Assembly: GCA_900544755.1 (NCBI GenBank) | Contig: UQWQ01000002.1 | Location: 1 to 57,917, forward strand | Direction of reading: 5' to 3' | Source of the DNA: an uncultured Collinsella sp. | Lineage (GTDB): Bacteria > Actinomycetota > Coriobacteriia > Coriobacteriales > Coriobacteriaceae | Length of the DNA: 57,917 nucleotides | In this document: piece after piece, positions 1 to 8,313 of the stretch | Numbering within the stretch: the first letter of the stretch is position 1 | Layout: every line of letters starts with the position of its first letter | Translations under genes and position numbers: made by a program | The notes under the pieces: generated by a model | What the model was told of the DNA's origin: nothing | Seen by the model: the letters and a program-made list of their open reading frames with translations, nothing else | Database searches by the model: none

Positions 1-310
1 CTCGAGCGACATCAACATGGGCCGCGGCGCCATCGTCATCGGCCTGGCCGCCGTCATCATCGGCGAGGTCATCTTCGGCAAGATCTTCACGAACTTCGGC
101 CTCACGCTGCTGGCCGTTTCCATCGGCGCGATCATCTACTACATCGTGCTTCAGATCGTGCTGCAGCTCGGTCTGAACACCAACGACTTAAAGCTCATCA
201 CGGCGCTGATCGTGGCGGTCTTCCTCGCCATCCCCTACTGGAAGAGCAAGATGTTCCGCCGCAAGGTGCAGCCCCAGAGCGCAAAGAACGGAGGCAACGG
301 CCATGCTTGA
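1..310 (+). CDS. ABC transporter permease, C-terminal part (TrpXYZ/COG4120-like)
   Basis: This is the C-terminal end of an integral membrane permease. The reading frame is open from base 2 at the window edge, so the ATG at 17 is probably internal and the gene starts upstream of the window. About 100 residues remain, with three hydrophobic segments and a basic cytoplasmic tail. The stop overlaps the start of the next gene, an ATPase, by 8 bases, which indicates translational coupling in an ABC operon. Residue pattern and partner ATPase type resemble the COG4120/COG1101 uptake family (TrpXYZ-like, which pairs with a lipoprotein binding protein). The substrate cannot be read from this fragment. 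Confidence 0.75.
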   Translation, partial: SSDINMGRGAIVIGLAAVIIGEVIFGKIFTNFGLTLLAVSIGAIIYYIVLQIVLQLGLNTNDLKLITALIVAVFLAIPYWKSKMFRRKVQPQSAKNGGNGHA

Positions 311-1097
311 ACTCAAGGAACTTTATAAGACCTTTAACCCCGGCACCATCAACGCCAAGACCGCGCTGAACGGCCTGAGTCTGACGCTGAACGACGGCGA
401 CTTCGTCACCGTCATCGGCGGCAACGGCGCGGGCAAGTCCACGATGCTCAACGCCACCGCCGGCACGTTCTTTGTCGACTCCGGCAAGGTCATCATCGAC
501 GGCTCCGACGTCACGAACCTGCCCGAGCACAAGCGCGCGGCATTCATCGGCCGCGTGTTCCAGGACCCGATGATGGGCACCGCCCCCTCGATGTGGATCG
601 AAGAGAACCTCGCCCTCGCCGCCCGCCGCGGCCAGCGCCGCGGTCTTTCCTGGGGCGTGACGAAGGAGGAAAAGGAGCAGTACCGCGAGCTGCTCGGCGG
701 TCTCGGCCTCGGCCTTGAGTCCCGCCTGACCACGAAGGTCTCGACGCTCTCCGGCGGTCAACGCCAGGCGCTCACGCTGCTGATGGCAACGCTCAAGCGC
801 CCCAAGCTGCTGCTGCTCGATGAGCACACCGCGGCACTCGACCCGAAGACCGCCGCCAAGGTCATGGAGCTCACCGACCGCATCGTGCGCGAGGGCCAGC
901 TCACCACGCTGATGATCACGCACAACATGCGCGATGCCATTCAGTACGGCAACCGCCTCATCATGCTGCACGACGGCCACGTCATCCTCGACATTGCGGG
1001 CGAGGAGAAGAAGAAGCTGACCGTGCCCGATCTTCTTGAGCAGTTCACGAAGGCCAGCGGCGACGAGTTCGCCAACGACCGCGCGATCCTCTCCTAA
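303..1097 (+). CDS. ABC transporter ATP-binding protein (COG1101-like)
   Basis: Cytoplasmic ATPase subunit that powers the upstream permease. It is 264 residues, a normal length for a single nucleotide-binding domain. Visible motifs are the Walker A sequence GGNGAGKST near residue 40, a Q-loop (VFQDPMMG), the signature STLSGGQRQAL, Walker B LLLLDEHTAALD and the H-loop ITHNM. The Walker B Asp is followed by Glu and His (DEHTAALDPKT), a form common in the COG1101 family, which works with COG4120 permeases and COG2984 lipoproteins. The ATG overlaps the permease gene. A bidirectional hairpin follows the stop, so this is the last gene of its operon. Substrate unknown; tryptophan or another small solute is possible by family analogy. 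Confidence 0.88.
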   Translation: MLELKELYKTFNPGTINAKTALNGLSLTLNDGDFVTVIGGNGAGKSTMLNATAGTFFVDSGKVIIDGSDVTNLPEHKRAAFIGRVFQDPMMGTAPSMWIEENLALAARRGQRRGLSWGVTKEEKEQYRELLGGLGLGLESRLTTKVSTLSGGQRQALTLLMATLKRPKLLLLDEHTAALDPKTAAKVMELTDRIVREGQLTTLMITHNMRDAIQYGNRLIMLHDGHVILDIAGEEKKKLTVPDLLEQFTKASGDEFANDRAILS

Positions 1098-1117
1098 CGT
1101 TTTCTCTCTCCCCTATA

Positions 1118-1160
1118 AAGCACAAAAAGAGCTTGAACGCTTTGTTCAGGCTCTTTTCTT
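1118..1160. terminator. Bidirectional terminator between convergent genes
   Basis: An inverted repeat of AAAAGAGC(C/T)TGAAC type with a short loop is flanked by A-rich and T-rich runs. It lies between the ABC ATPase (plus strand) and the lipoprotein gene (minus strand) and can serve both. Confidence 0.75.
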
Positions 1161-1168
1161 ATCCTTTT

Positions 1169-1813
1169 TTACGCTTCCCGCAGCACGACCTCGACAATGC
1201 CGACGTCATCGGTATCGGGGTAGAAGTTCACTTGCCACGGCTCGGTAAAGCCGGGGTCGACCTCCTCCTGCACAGATCGTACCATGTCGCGGATGCCATC
1301 ACGGTCCGCGGTGAAGTACGTGAAGCGCACGGCGATGCGGCTGAGCGCGCCCTCGCGCGCCGTCAGGCGCAGAAGGTCAGGCAGCGCCTCGGTGCTCGTC
1401 GCGGTGACAATGCCCGCCTGCTCCTCCGCCGTGCGGCGGTAGCCGAGGCGCACGTGCATCTCGTAATAGGCGCGCTCCTGCGTGTCGGTGTAGCTGATGT
1501 AGTCAAGAAGATACGCGCCCAGTGCCGTCTCCTCCTGCACCTCCTTACAGGCCTGCTCGGCCATGGCCGCGGCATCTTCCTCGCTGTAAATACGCACAAC
1601 GCCCTCTTCGCTGTGCTCGCCAAGGAGCAGCAGCAATGCGTTGACGAGGTCCTGATAGCTGTCGGCGCGCAGGGTGTCCGCACCCTCGTTTTCCCAGTAG
1701 ACCTCGCTGTGCGGCGCGGAGACGCTGTAGGAACGCTCAAGCACGACGTTGCCGCCGCAGCCCGAGAGCGTCAGGCAGAGCGCCAGCGAAAGCGGAATGA
1801 ACTTTTTGCGCAC
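1169..1813 (-). CDS. Putative lipoprotein of unknown function
   Basis: A secreted lipoprotein of about 214 residues with no family I recognise. I chose the GTG at 1813 because AAAGGAGGG lies just upstream and the protein then begins with a basic n-region, a hydrophobic core and the lipobox LSGCGG near residue 17. An earlier in-frame start at 1921 would put 36 basic, non-hydrophobic residues before the signal peptide. The mature part is mixed alpha/beta, acidic, and has no obvious repeats or catalytic motif. It is followed on the minus strand by the bidirectional terminator. It lies downstream of the LUD gene in the same direction, 34 bases away, so they may be co-transcribed. Confidence 0.7.
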   Translation of the reverse strand: MRKKFIPLSLALCLTLSGCGGNVVLERSYSVSAPHSEVYWENEGADTLRADSYQDLVNALLLLLGEHSEEGVVRIYSEEDAAAMAEQACKEVQEETALGAYLLDYISYTDTQERAYYEMHVRLGYRRTAEEQAGIVTATSTEALPDLLRLTAREGALSRIAVRFTYFTADRDGIRDMVRSVQEEVDPGFTEPWQVNFYPDTDDVGIVEVVLREA

Positions 1814-1847
1814 GGCGCTCCCTCCTTTTGGGCGAAATCTCTCTTTC

Positions 1848-2453
1848 TCAGTAGCCAAGCGGCTCGTCGACGAGCACGACCTCGGTCTCGCAGCTGCGGA
1901 TGGCCTCCCACAGCACGACAAGGCCGCGGCAGATGCGCTGCGGGCTCTTGCAGTCGTAACAGCGATCGCCCTTTACGGCGCAGGGCGTCTTCACGCCGAG
2001 GCGCTGCGCGTTTTTCGGTGCAGCAATGTTGCGGGCGCGCCAGAGCGCTTCGTCATAGGTCGGCGCGATCTTGTTGCTGCCGACGACGAACCACACCCTC
2101 TTGTGGCCATAGAGCGACGAGGACACACGGTTGCCCGTCCCGTCGATGTTGATGATCTCGCCCGTCTCGGCAAGGCCGTTGGCCGAGAGCAGGTAGTTGT
2201 CGCACGTCGAGGCGTTTTTGAGCACCTCGGCAGCGTTCATGCCGTCGGGCACGTTCCAGTGGCTGAACATCTTGTTGTGCTTGCCGAGGCTTTCAAAAAG
2301 CCCCATCTGAGAGAGCGTCATGCTGCCGCCGAACGACACGCTCTCTCCGTCGATCTGCGCGTTCAGATAGTCCGCCGCTTCCTTCGCCGTCGCGAAGGCG
2401 GACACCTTGAAGCCGCGCTCTTTGAGATTCTTCTCCACCGTCGTAAGATCCAT
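1848..2453 (-). CDS. LUD-domain protein (LutC/DUF162 family)
   Basis: A 201-residue protein matching the LUD domain fold: an N-terminal helix with TVEKNLKERGF, the glycine motif SVSFGGSMTL, and a later stretch RVWFVVGSNKI followed by a cysteine cluster (CAVKGDRCYDCKSP) near residues 158-171. Family members are linked to lactate utilisation (LutC) or to iron-sulfur redox proteins, but single-domain LUD proteins in anaerobes are mostly uncharacterised. The four-cysteine C-terminal cluster could bind a metal or an Fe-S centre (inference). AAGGAGG lies before the ATG. It sits 29 bases downstream of the YitT gene on the same strand. Confidence 0.82.
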   Translation of the reverse strand: MDLTTVEKNLKERGFKVSAFATAKEAADYLNAQIDGESVSFGGSMTLSQMGLFESLGKHNKMFSHWNVPDGMNAAEVLKNASTCDNYLLSANGLAETGEIINIDGTGNRVSSSLYGHKRVWFVVGSNKIAPTYDEALWRARNIAAPKNAQRLGVKTPCAVKGDRCYDCKSPQRICRGLVVLWEAIRSCETEVVLVDEPLGY

Positions 2454-2482
2454 TCCTGCGTCCTCCTTGTATCCCGATATTC

Positions 2483-3352
2483 TTAGAGACCCTGCGGGTC
2501 GTATTCGCCAAAGCCCTCGCCGAGCACCTCGCTCGCGTCGCAGACGATGAAAAAGGCATCGGGATCGAGTTCCTTAATATAGCGTTTGATGGAAACAGCC
2601 TCCTTTTTGCGCACCGCACAGAAAAGGAGCGGACGCTCCGCGCCCGTGTAGCCGCCCTTGCCGTTCAGGAGCGTCACACCCATGTCGCGCCGCAGCATTT
2701 CCTGCATGATCTCCTCATACTTGTCGCTGATGATATAGGCGACCTTTGCCGTGTTCTGACCGTAGACGACCAGATCGAGCACCTTCGTCGTGATGTAGAG
2801 TGCCAGCGCACCGTAGAGCGCGTTGTTGAGGCTGTGGAACACCGCGGCGTAGATCAGAATGATCGTCAGGTCGATGCCGAGGCAGATGTTGCCGATTGAC
2901 AGCCGCTCAACGTGCGACCGCACGATCCACGCGCCGAGCTCCGAGCCGCCCGTCGTCGTCTCCTCGCGGAACAGCAGGCCTGAGGCGATACCGAGCGTCA
3001 CGCCGCCGTACAGGCACGCAAGCAGCGGGTCCATGGGCGCAAACTCGTGGATGGCCGCGACAACGTCGATCAAAATGGAGCTCAGCGTCATCGTGTAGAT
3101 GGACTTGCACAAAAATGCGAAGCCGAATTTTTTAAGTCCCACGATAAAAAGCGGCACATTGAGCACGATGACCATCGTACCGACCGGCAGAATGGGTGCA
3201 AAAAAGTTAATGATCTGTGAAATACCCGTAAAGCCGCCGACCGTAAAGCCATTCGGTGCATAGAACCAATCGAACGACAAGGCATACAGCACGCAGGCAA
3301 GCGTGACAATGATATAGCTTTTCACCTGCTCGCGCAGTTTTTTATTTTTCAT
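2483..3352 (-). CDS. YitT family membrane protein (DUF161/DUF2179)
   Basis: A 289-residue inner-membrane protein with about five or six hydrophobic helices in the first 200 residues (YitT membrane domain) and a soluble C-terminal DUF2179 domain from about 215 (GVTLLNGKGGYTGAERPLLFCAVRKKE). This layout and length are standard for the family. The role is unknown; family members are widespread in Firmicutes. The start is supported by a GAGGGGAG ribosome site. It is transcribed away from the topoisomerase gene 40 bases upstream in the same direction and may form a minus-strand operon with the LUD and lipoprotein genes. Confidence 0.88.
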   Translation of the reverse strand: MKNKKLREQVKSYIIVTLACVLYALSFDWFYAPNGFTVGGFTGISQIINFFAPILPVGTMVIVLNVPLFIVGLKKFGFAFLCKSIYTMTLSSILIDVVAAIHEFAPMDPLLACLYGGVTLGIASGLLFREETTTGGSELGAWIVRSHVERLSIGNICLGIDLTIILIYAAVFHSLNNALYGALALYITTKVLDLVVYGQNTAKVAYIISDKYEEIMQEMLRRDMGVTLLNGKGGYTGAERPLLFCAVRKKEAVSIKRYIKELDPDAFFIVCDASEVLGEGFGEYDPQGL

Positions 3353-3392
3353 AAATTTTCTCCCCTCATATGTTTCTCTCAGGCTTCCGACG

Positions 3393-5633
3393 TCAAATCA
3401 GCGAGAGCTGCTTGTCGTCGCTGTCCTCCGTCTTGAGCAGCGCGCCCGTCGCGGGAATGCTGCGGCCGCGGTAGCGGGCAAGGTCGGTGATGCCGGTCTC
3501 CTCCGGGAAGCGCACCGTGTCGAGCACGTACTTCTTTTTGAGCGTCAAAAGCGCGACGCCCTGCGTTGTGCGCGTCGTCTTCACACCGAGAAGCGCTGTG
3601 TTCACGATCAGCACGCGCGGCTCTGTCGAATAGACGGCGATCTCGCGGTCTTCCTTGAGATGCAACAGCGCCTTGAGCGGGCTTTTGTCGCTGTAGGCGC
3701 CGGTCAGGCGGCGGCGGTTCGAGGTCGTCCTGTAGGCCGACAGCTCGACCTTTGCGGCCTTGCCGTTTTCAAAGAAGAAGATCATATAGCCGCTGTAATC
3801 GCCGGGAAGCACCATGCCCATGACGCTCTCGCCCTCGTCCATGCCGAGCTTCGCGGGTAAGTAGTCACCCAACTGGCTCGCCTTGCCGTCGGCAAAGTCG
3901 CTCGCGCGCGTCTTGTAGACCTGCGCCTTGTCGGTGAAGAACATCAGCTCGGCGGCGTTGGAGCTCTCCACGCTCATGCTGAGCGCGTCGTCCTCCTTGA
4001 ACTTCTGCTCGCCGGACATGCGCAGCGACTGCGGCGTGATCTTTTTAAAGTACCCGTGCTGCGACAAAAACAGCGTCACGGGATAGTCCTCGATGGCGTC
4101 CTCCTCGCTCTCGGCGTCCTCGGCATAGTCGTAGAGGATGCCGGTGCGGCGGGGCTCGGCGTACTTTTTGCGCACATCCTCAAGCTCGCTGACGATGATC
4201 TTGCGGATGCGTGACGGGCGCGCGAGCGTATCCTCGAGGTCTTCGATCTCCGCCTCGAGCGATGCCGTCTCCTCCACGCGCTTCAGGATATACTCGCGGT
4301 TGATATTGCGCAGCTTGATCTCGGCGACGTATTCCGCCTGGATCTGGTCGATGCCGAAGCCGATCATCAGGTTCGGCACGACGTCGGCCTCCTTCTCCGT
4401 CTCGCGGATGATCTTGATGGCCTTGTCGATGTCGAGCAGGATCTTTTTAAGGCCCTTTAAGAGGTGCAGCTTGTCCTGCCGCTTTTTGAGCACGAAGTAC
4501 ACGCGGCGCTTGACGCTCTCGGTGCGCCACGCGCACCACTCGTCTAAAAGCTCGCGCACGCCCATCACGCGCGGCATGCCGCCGATCAGGACGTTGAAGT
4601 TGCACGACGCCGTATCCTGCAGTGTCGTCGCCTTGAAGAGCTTCTGCATCAGCTTGTCGGGGTCGGCACCGCGCTTTAAGTCGATCGTCAGCTTGAGGCC
4701 GGAGAGGTCGGTCTCGTCACGCATGTCGGAAATTTCCTTGACCTTGCCCGCCTTGATGAGTTCGGCGACCTTGTCCATGATGGCCTCGGTCGTGGTGGTG
4801 TAGGGAATTTCATAAATTTCGATGAGATTTTCTTTTTTGTCGTAGCGCCAGCGGGCGCGCACCTTCACGCCGCCGCGGCCGGTGTTGTAGATGTCCTCGA
4901 TGGCGCGCGGGTCGTACAATACCTCGCCGCCGGTCGGGAAGTCGGGCGCGAGCAGCGTTTCGCTGATGCGCACCTCAGGATTTTTCAAAAAGGCGATCGT
5001 CGTGTCGCAGACCTCGCCCAAGTTAAAGCCGCACAGCTGGCTCGCCATGCCGACCGCGATGCCCTGGTTGGCCGAGACCAGGATATTCGGGAACGTTGTT
5101 GGCAGCAGCGCCGGCTCTTTCATCGAGTTATCGTAGTTGTCGACAAAATCAACGGTGTCAGAGTCGATGTCGCGGAAGAGTTCGGCGCAGATGGGCGCGA
5201 GCTTGGCCTCGGTGTATCGGCTGGCCGCCCACGCCATGTCGCGCGAATAGACCTTACCGAAGTTGCCCTTCGAATCGACGAACGGGTGCAGCAGCGCGCC
5301 GTAGCCCTTGGAAAGGCGCACCATCGTGTCGTAGATGGCGGCGTCGCCGTGGGGGTTCAGGCGCATCGTCTGGCCGACGATGTTCGCGCTCTTCGTGCGC
5401 GCGCCGGTGAGAAGCCCCATCTTGTACATCGTGTAAAGGAGCTTTCTGTGCGAGGGCTTGAAGCCGTCGATCTCCGGAATGGCACGCGAGACGATGACGG
5501 ACATCGCGTAGGGCATGTAGTTCGTTTCGAGTGTCTCTGTAATATTCTGCTCCACCACGTCCGCGTGGAGGCCCATGACGTTCGGGTCCGCGCGGCGGTG
5601 GGTCTGCTTTGGTGTTTTGTCGCTTTTCTTCAT
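3393..5633 (-). CDS. DNA topoisomerase IV/gyrase subunit A-like protein (ParC-like)
   Basis: Type IIA topoisomerase breakage-reunion subunit, which cuts and reseals both DNA strands together with a ParE/GyrB ATPase. It is 746 residues. The N-terminal CAP/tower region contains the conserved SRAIPEIDGFKPSHRKLLY and the catalytic tyrosine in AASRYTEAKL at about residue 140. A coiled-coil region follows near 380-480, then a degenerate beta-pinwheel C-terminal domain. I see no clear GyrA-box QRRGGKG, which favours ParC over GyrA. The length suits the short ParC-like subunits of Clostridia. No parE is in the window; it may lie upstream of the cut gene order. The ribosome site before the ATG is weak. 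Confidence 0.85.
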   Translation of the reverse strand: MKKSDKTPKQTHRRADPNVMGLHADVVEQNITETLETNYMPYAMSVIVSRAIPEIDGFKPSHRKLLYTMYKMGLLTGARTKSANIVGQTMRLNPHGDAAIYDTMVRLSKGYGALLHPFVDSKGNFGKVYSRDMAWAASRYTEAKLAPICAELFRDIDSDTVDFVDNYDNSMKEPALLPTTFPNILVSANQGIAVGMASQLCGFNLGEVCDTTIAFLKNPEVRISETLLAPDFPTGGEVLYDPRAIEDIYNTGRGGVKVRARWRYDKKENLIEIYEIPYTTTTEAIMDKVAELIKAGKVKEISDMRDETDLSGLKLTIDLKRGADPDKLMQKLFKATTLQDTASCNFNVLIGGMPRVMGVRELLDEWCAWRTESVKRRVYFVLKKRQDKLHLLKGLKKILLDIDKAIKIIRETEKEADVVPNLMIGFGIDQIQAEYVAEIKLRNINREYILKRVEETASLEAEIEDLEDTLARPSRIRKIIVSELEDVRKKYAEPRRTGILYDYAEDAESEEDAIEDYPVTLFLSQHGYFKKITPQSLRMSGEQKFKEDDALSMSVESSNAAELMFFTDKAQVYKTRASDFADGKASQLGDYLPAKLGMDEGESVMGMVLPGDYSGYMIFFFENGKAAKVELSAYRTTSNRRRLTGAYSDKSPLKALLHLKEDREIAVYSTEPRVLIVNTALLGVKTTRTTQGVALLTLKKKYVLDTVRFPEETGITDLARYRGRSIPATGALLKTEDSDDKQLSLI

Positions 5634-5833
5634 TCGGATACCTCAAAATTGTTCCGGCGGCAATATGGCCGCTGGTCATACTATTTCTAATATATCCTAT
5701 CACACTTTTTTATGCTCTGCAACACCGCGGAGGAAGAGAAAATTGCCGCAAAACGCCATTTTTTCGCCAAAGGCGCACAAAGCCGCCGCGGCAGCGCATA
5801 TTGATAAAATCGCGGCGCAGAGTGTACAATGCA

Positions 5834-5852
5834 GATACCCCAACAGGTATGG
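5834..5852. promoter_or_regulatory. Possible CsoR-type operator before the csoR-like gene
   Basis: ATACCCCAACAGGTAT is an imperfect palindrome with the C-run/G-run architecture of CsoR operators. It ends next to the GGAGG ribosome site of the downstream CsoR-family gene and may allow autorepression. It is weaker than the two sites before the ATPase gene. Confidence 0.45.
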
Positions 5853-5862
5853 AGGCCAAACG

Positions 5863-6138
5863 ATGAAACAGTGTATGGACGCCGACAATCTGCACCGCCG
5901 GCTCAAAAAGATCATCGGCCAGGTGCAGGCCATTGACCGCATGGTGGACGAGGACGTCCCCTGCGAGGATATTCTTGCGCAGATCAACGCGGCCAAATCC
6001 GCGCTGCACGGCTGCGGCAAGGTCGTGCTTGAGGGGCACATCAAGCACTGCGTGCGTGACGGCATCGAGCACGGCGACGCGGACAAAACGATCGAGAACT
6101 TTACGAAGGCGGTCGAGCGCTTTTCGAACATGGGCTGA
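5863..6138 (+). CDS. CsoR/FrmR-family metal-responsive repressor
   Basis: A 91-residue all-helical DUF156 repressor. The start at 5863 is set by GGAGG ten bases upstream and by the family N-terminus (DADNLHRRLKKIIGQVQAIDRM). Conserved features are the GQVxxIxRM segment, a cysteine in CEDILAQINAAKSALH near residue 35, and HCV near 65 followed by DGIEHGD. The Cys, a later His and the HC pair are the usual Cu(I) or formaldehyde ligand positions; the exact metal cannot be fixed here. The neighbouring metal P-type ATPase gene with CsoR-like operators supports a metal-efflux regulon. It is followed by a strong hairpin, so the ATPase gene uses its own promoter. Confidence 0.88.
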   Translation: MKQCMDADNLHRRLKKIIGQVQAIDRMVDEDVPCEDILAQINAAKSALHGCGKVVLEGHIKHCVRDGIEHGDADKTIENFTKAVERFSNMG

Positions 6139-6189
6139 GTAGGGACTTCTCCCTTCTATCTGCCCGTTTTCAATAGAATTACACGAAAG

Positions 6190-6222
6190 AAGAGAAGCAG
6201 CTTTGTGCCGCTTCTCTCTTTT
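6190..6222 (+). terminator. Terminator after the csoR-like gene
   Basis: AGAGAAGC ... GCTTCTCT hairpin followed by a T-run, located between the repressor gene and the ATPase promoter. Confidence 0.75.
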
Positions 6223-6236
6223 TGCGCGCCTGACAA

Positions 6237-6282
6237 CCTATACCCCCATATGTATAATAAGCCCATACCCCCTATGGTACAG
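6237..6282 (+). promoter_or_regulatory. Operator pair for CsoR-type repressor before the ATPase
   Basis: Two adjacent pseudo-palindromes, TATACCCCCATATGTATA and ATACCCCCTATGGTAC, show the TACCCC-TA-GGGTA pattern of CsoR operators. TATAAT-like TGTATAATAA lies between them and can act as a -10 element, so bound repressor would cover the promoter. The AGGAAGGA ribosome site for the GTG start follows directly. Confidence 0.6.
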
Positions 6283-6297
6283 GAAGGAGTCACTTCC

Positions 6298-7556
6298 GTG
6301 AAACTGGCAATGGAAAAGCTGGAGCATTTTTTAGAGCTGGGCGGCACAAAAAAAGATATCACACTGCTCGTGATCTCCGGCATCGCGCTGATCGTCAGCA
6401 TTTTTGATCTCGTCCCCTTGCCGTTCGACGCCTCGTGGGCCGCGATCATCCTCTGCGGCATCCCCATCATATTAGAGGCCGTCATCGGCCTCGTCACGGC
6501 GTTCGACATCAAGGCAGACGTGCTCGTCTCGCTCGCGCTGATCGCGTCGGTCTGCATCGGCGAAGACTTCGCCGCGGGTGAGGTCGCGTTCATCATGCAG
6601 CTCGGCGGTCTTCTCGAAGAGCTGACCGTCGCCCGCGCCCGCGCAGGCATCGAAAAGCTCGTCCACCTGACGCCGCAGACCGCGCGCGTCATCTTGGGCG
6701 GAAAGGAAACGGCCGTCCCCGCCGAGGCCGTCAAGGTCGGCGAGGACAGCTCCATCCAGCGCATGATCCGCCTTGTCCAGTCCGCCGACGCGGGCAAGGC
6801 CAAGATCGTCGGCCTTGCCGACCGCTGGGCAACGTGGATCGTCGTCATCGCGCTGACTGCCGCGGCACTGACGTGGATAATTTCCGGTGAGATCATCCGC
6901 GCGGTGACGATCCTGGTCGTCTTCTGCCCCTGCGCGCTCGTGCTGGCCACGCCGACCGCCATCATGGCCGCCATCGGCAACGCGAGCAGGCACGGCTTTC
7001 TGGTCCGTGAGGGCGACGCGCTTGAGCGCCTCGCCGCCGTGAAGAAGATCACTTTCAGCAAGACCGGCACGCTGACCTACGGCACGCCGAGGGTCGTCCT
7101 GGTGCACAGCGCGCTGCCCTCCCTCTCCGATAACGAGCTCTACCGCCTCTGCGCCGCGGCGGAGCACTATTCCGAGCACCCGCTCGGCAAGGCCATCACC
7201 CGCTGCTGTCAACAGGAGACGGGCGAGGCCGAAAACTTCCGGATGGTCCCTGGGCGCGGCGTCTCCGCTTGCGTTGACGGCAAAACCCTCCTCGCGGGCA
7301 ACGCGGAGCTCCTTGCCGAGCACCACATCGCCATTCCGGAAGAGGCCGCTAAGGCCGCTGTTGTCCAGCTCTCGCAGGGCTGCACCGTCACCTACGCCGC
7401 CGTGGACGGCGTGTTCGCGGGCTTCCTCGCCCTGTCCGACACGATTCGCGAGGAGAGTGCAAACATGATCGACCGTCTCTCCGCGCTTCAGGTCCAGCCT
7501 GTGCTGCTCACGGGCGACCATCAGAATGCCGCCGCGGCCATCGCCGCCATCGACAT
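6298..7556 (+). pseudogene. Metal-transporting P1B-type ATPase, internally deleted and cut at its 3' end
   Basis: Membrane ATPase for heavy-metal export, broken in three ways. The GTG at 6298 follows AGGAAGGA; the first 31 residues of the longer open frame are not supported. Membrane helices and the CPC ion motif (FCPCALVLATPTA) are present. Between VPAEAVKVG and GEDSSIQRM about 60-70 residues of the actuator domain, including the TGES loop, are missing. The deletion ends coincide with a repeated AAGGTCGGCGA-like word, as in slippage between direct repeats. The phosphorylation motif reads SKTGTLT, with Ser (codon AGC) in place of the invariant Asp. After LTGDHQNAAAAIAA the frame passes into SufD, so the hinge motif GDGxND and last helices are absent. 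It cannot be a working pump as read. Confidence 0.82.
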
Positions 7557-8313
7557 CGTCGCTCGCCCGCACGCAACGCTCGACCTGCATATTGCCCTAG
7601 ACTCTCCTGTTACCGGCGAGGGTGTCGTGGGCTCCGTGCTACGCGTGTGCGCCCACGAGTACGCCACCGTCAACGTGACCTGCACGCAGACGCTCGACGA
7701 TAGCTGGATCGCGCTCGACGACACCGGCCTGTTCCTGGACGAGGGCGCGCGCGTCAACGTGCAACACACCGTCCTGGGTGCCGGCGCCAGCGCCACCGGC
7801 CTTGCCGGCGACCTGCTGGGCGATACCGCCAAGATCACCATCGATACCGATTACCTGGGCGCCCGCGAGCAGGTGCGCGACTTTAACTATGAGCTGCGCC
7901 ACCGCGGTCGCAAGACCGAGTGCGAGATCGACGCCAACGGCGTGCTGACCGGCACGTCCAAGAAGGTCTACCGCGGCACCATCGACCTCGTGCACGGCTG
8001 CAAGGGTGCAACCGGTACCGAGCGCGAGACGGTGCTCTTGGCCAACAAGGGCGTCGACAACAAGACCGTTCCCGTCATCCTATGCGATGAGGACGACGTC
8101 GCCGGCAACCACGGCGCCACCATCGGTCACGTCCGCGACGAGCAGCTGTTCTATCTCGCCTGCCGCGGCCTTGACCAAAACGCCGCCGAGGACCTGTTCA
8201 TCCGCGCCAAGCTGGAGGACGCCGCGCTTTCCGCCACCGACGAGCGCACCCGCGCCGCCGTCGTCCGCCTGGGAAACAACCTGATCGACAACTTTGAAGA
8301 GGAGCTCGCATGA
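7557..8313 (+). CDS. sufD: SufD, C-terminal part only (fused in frame to the ATPase fragment)
   Basis: The C-terminal ~250 residues of an Fe-S assembly scaffold subunit (SufB/SufD beta-helix family). SufD works with SufB and SufC to build clusters. Recognisable stretches are GLFLDEGARVNVQHTVLGAGAS, DTDYLGAREQVRDFNYELRH, GTIDLVHGCKGATGTE and LCDEDDVAGNHGA, then YLACRGL. The N-terminal half and any sufB/sufC genes are absent because the sequence upstream belongs to a P-type ATPase. The exact crossover lies roughly between 7545 and 7580. The stop overlaps the sufS start by ATGA, showing that this end is a normal suf operon. Confidence 0.85.

Noticed and set aside
6205..8313. A 702-residue ORF as a novel fused ATPase-SufD protein
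   Set aside because: The two halves come from unrelated families, neither is complete, and gene content changes at the join. Treated as a junction of two partial genes.
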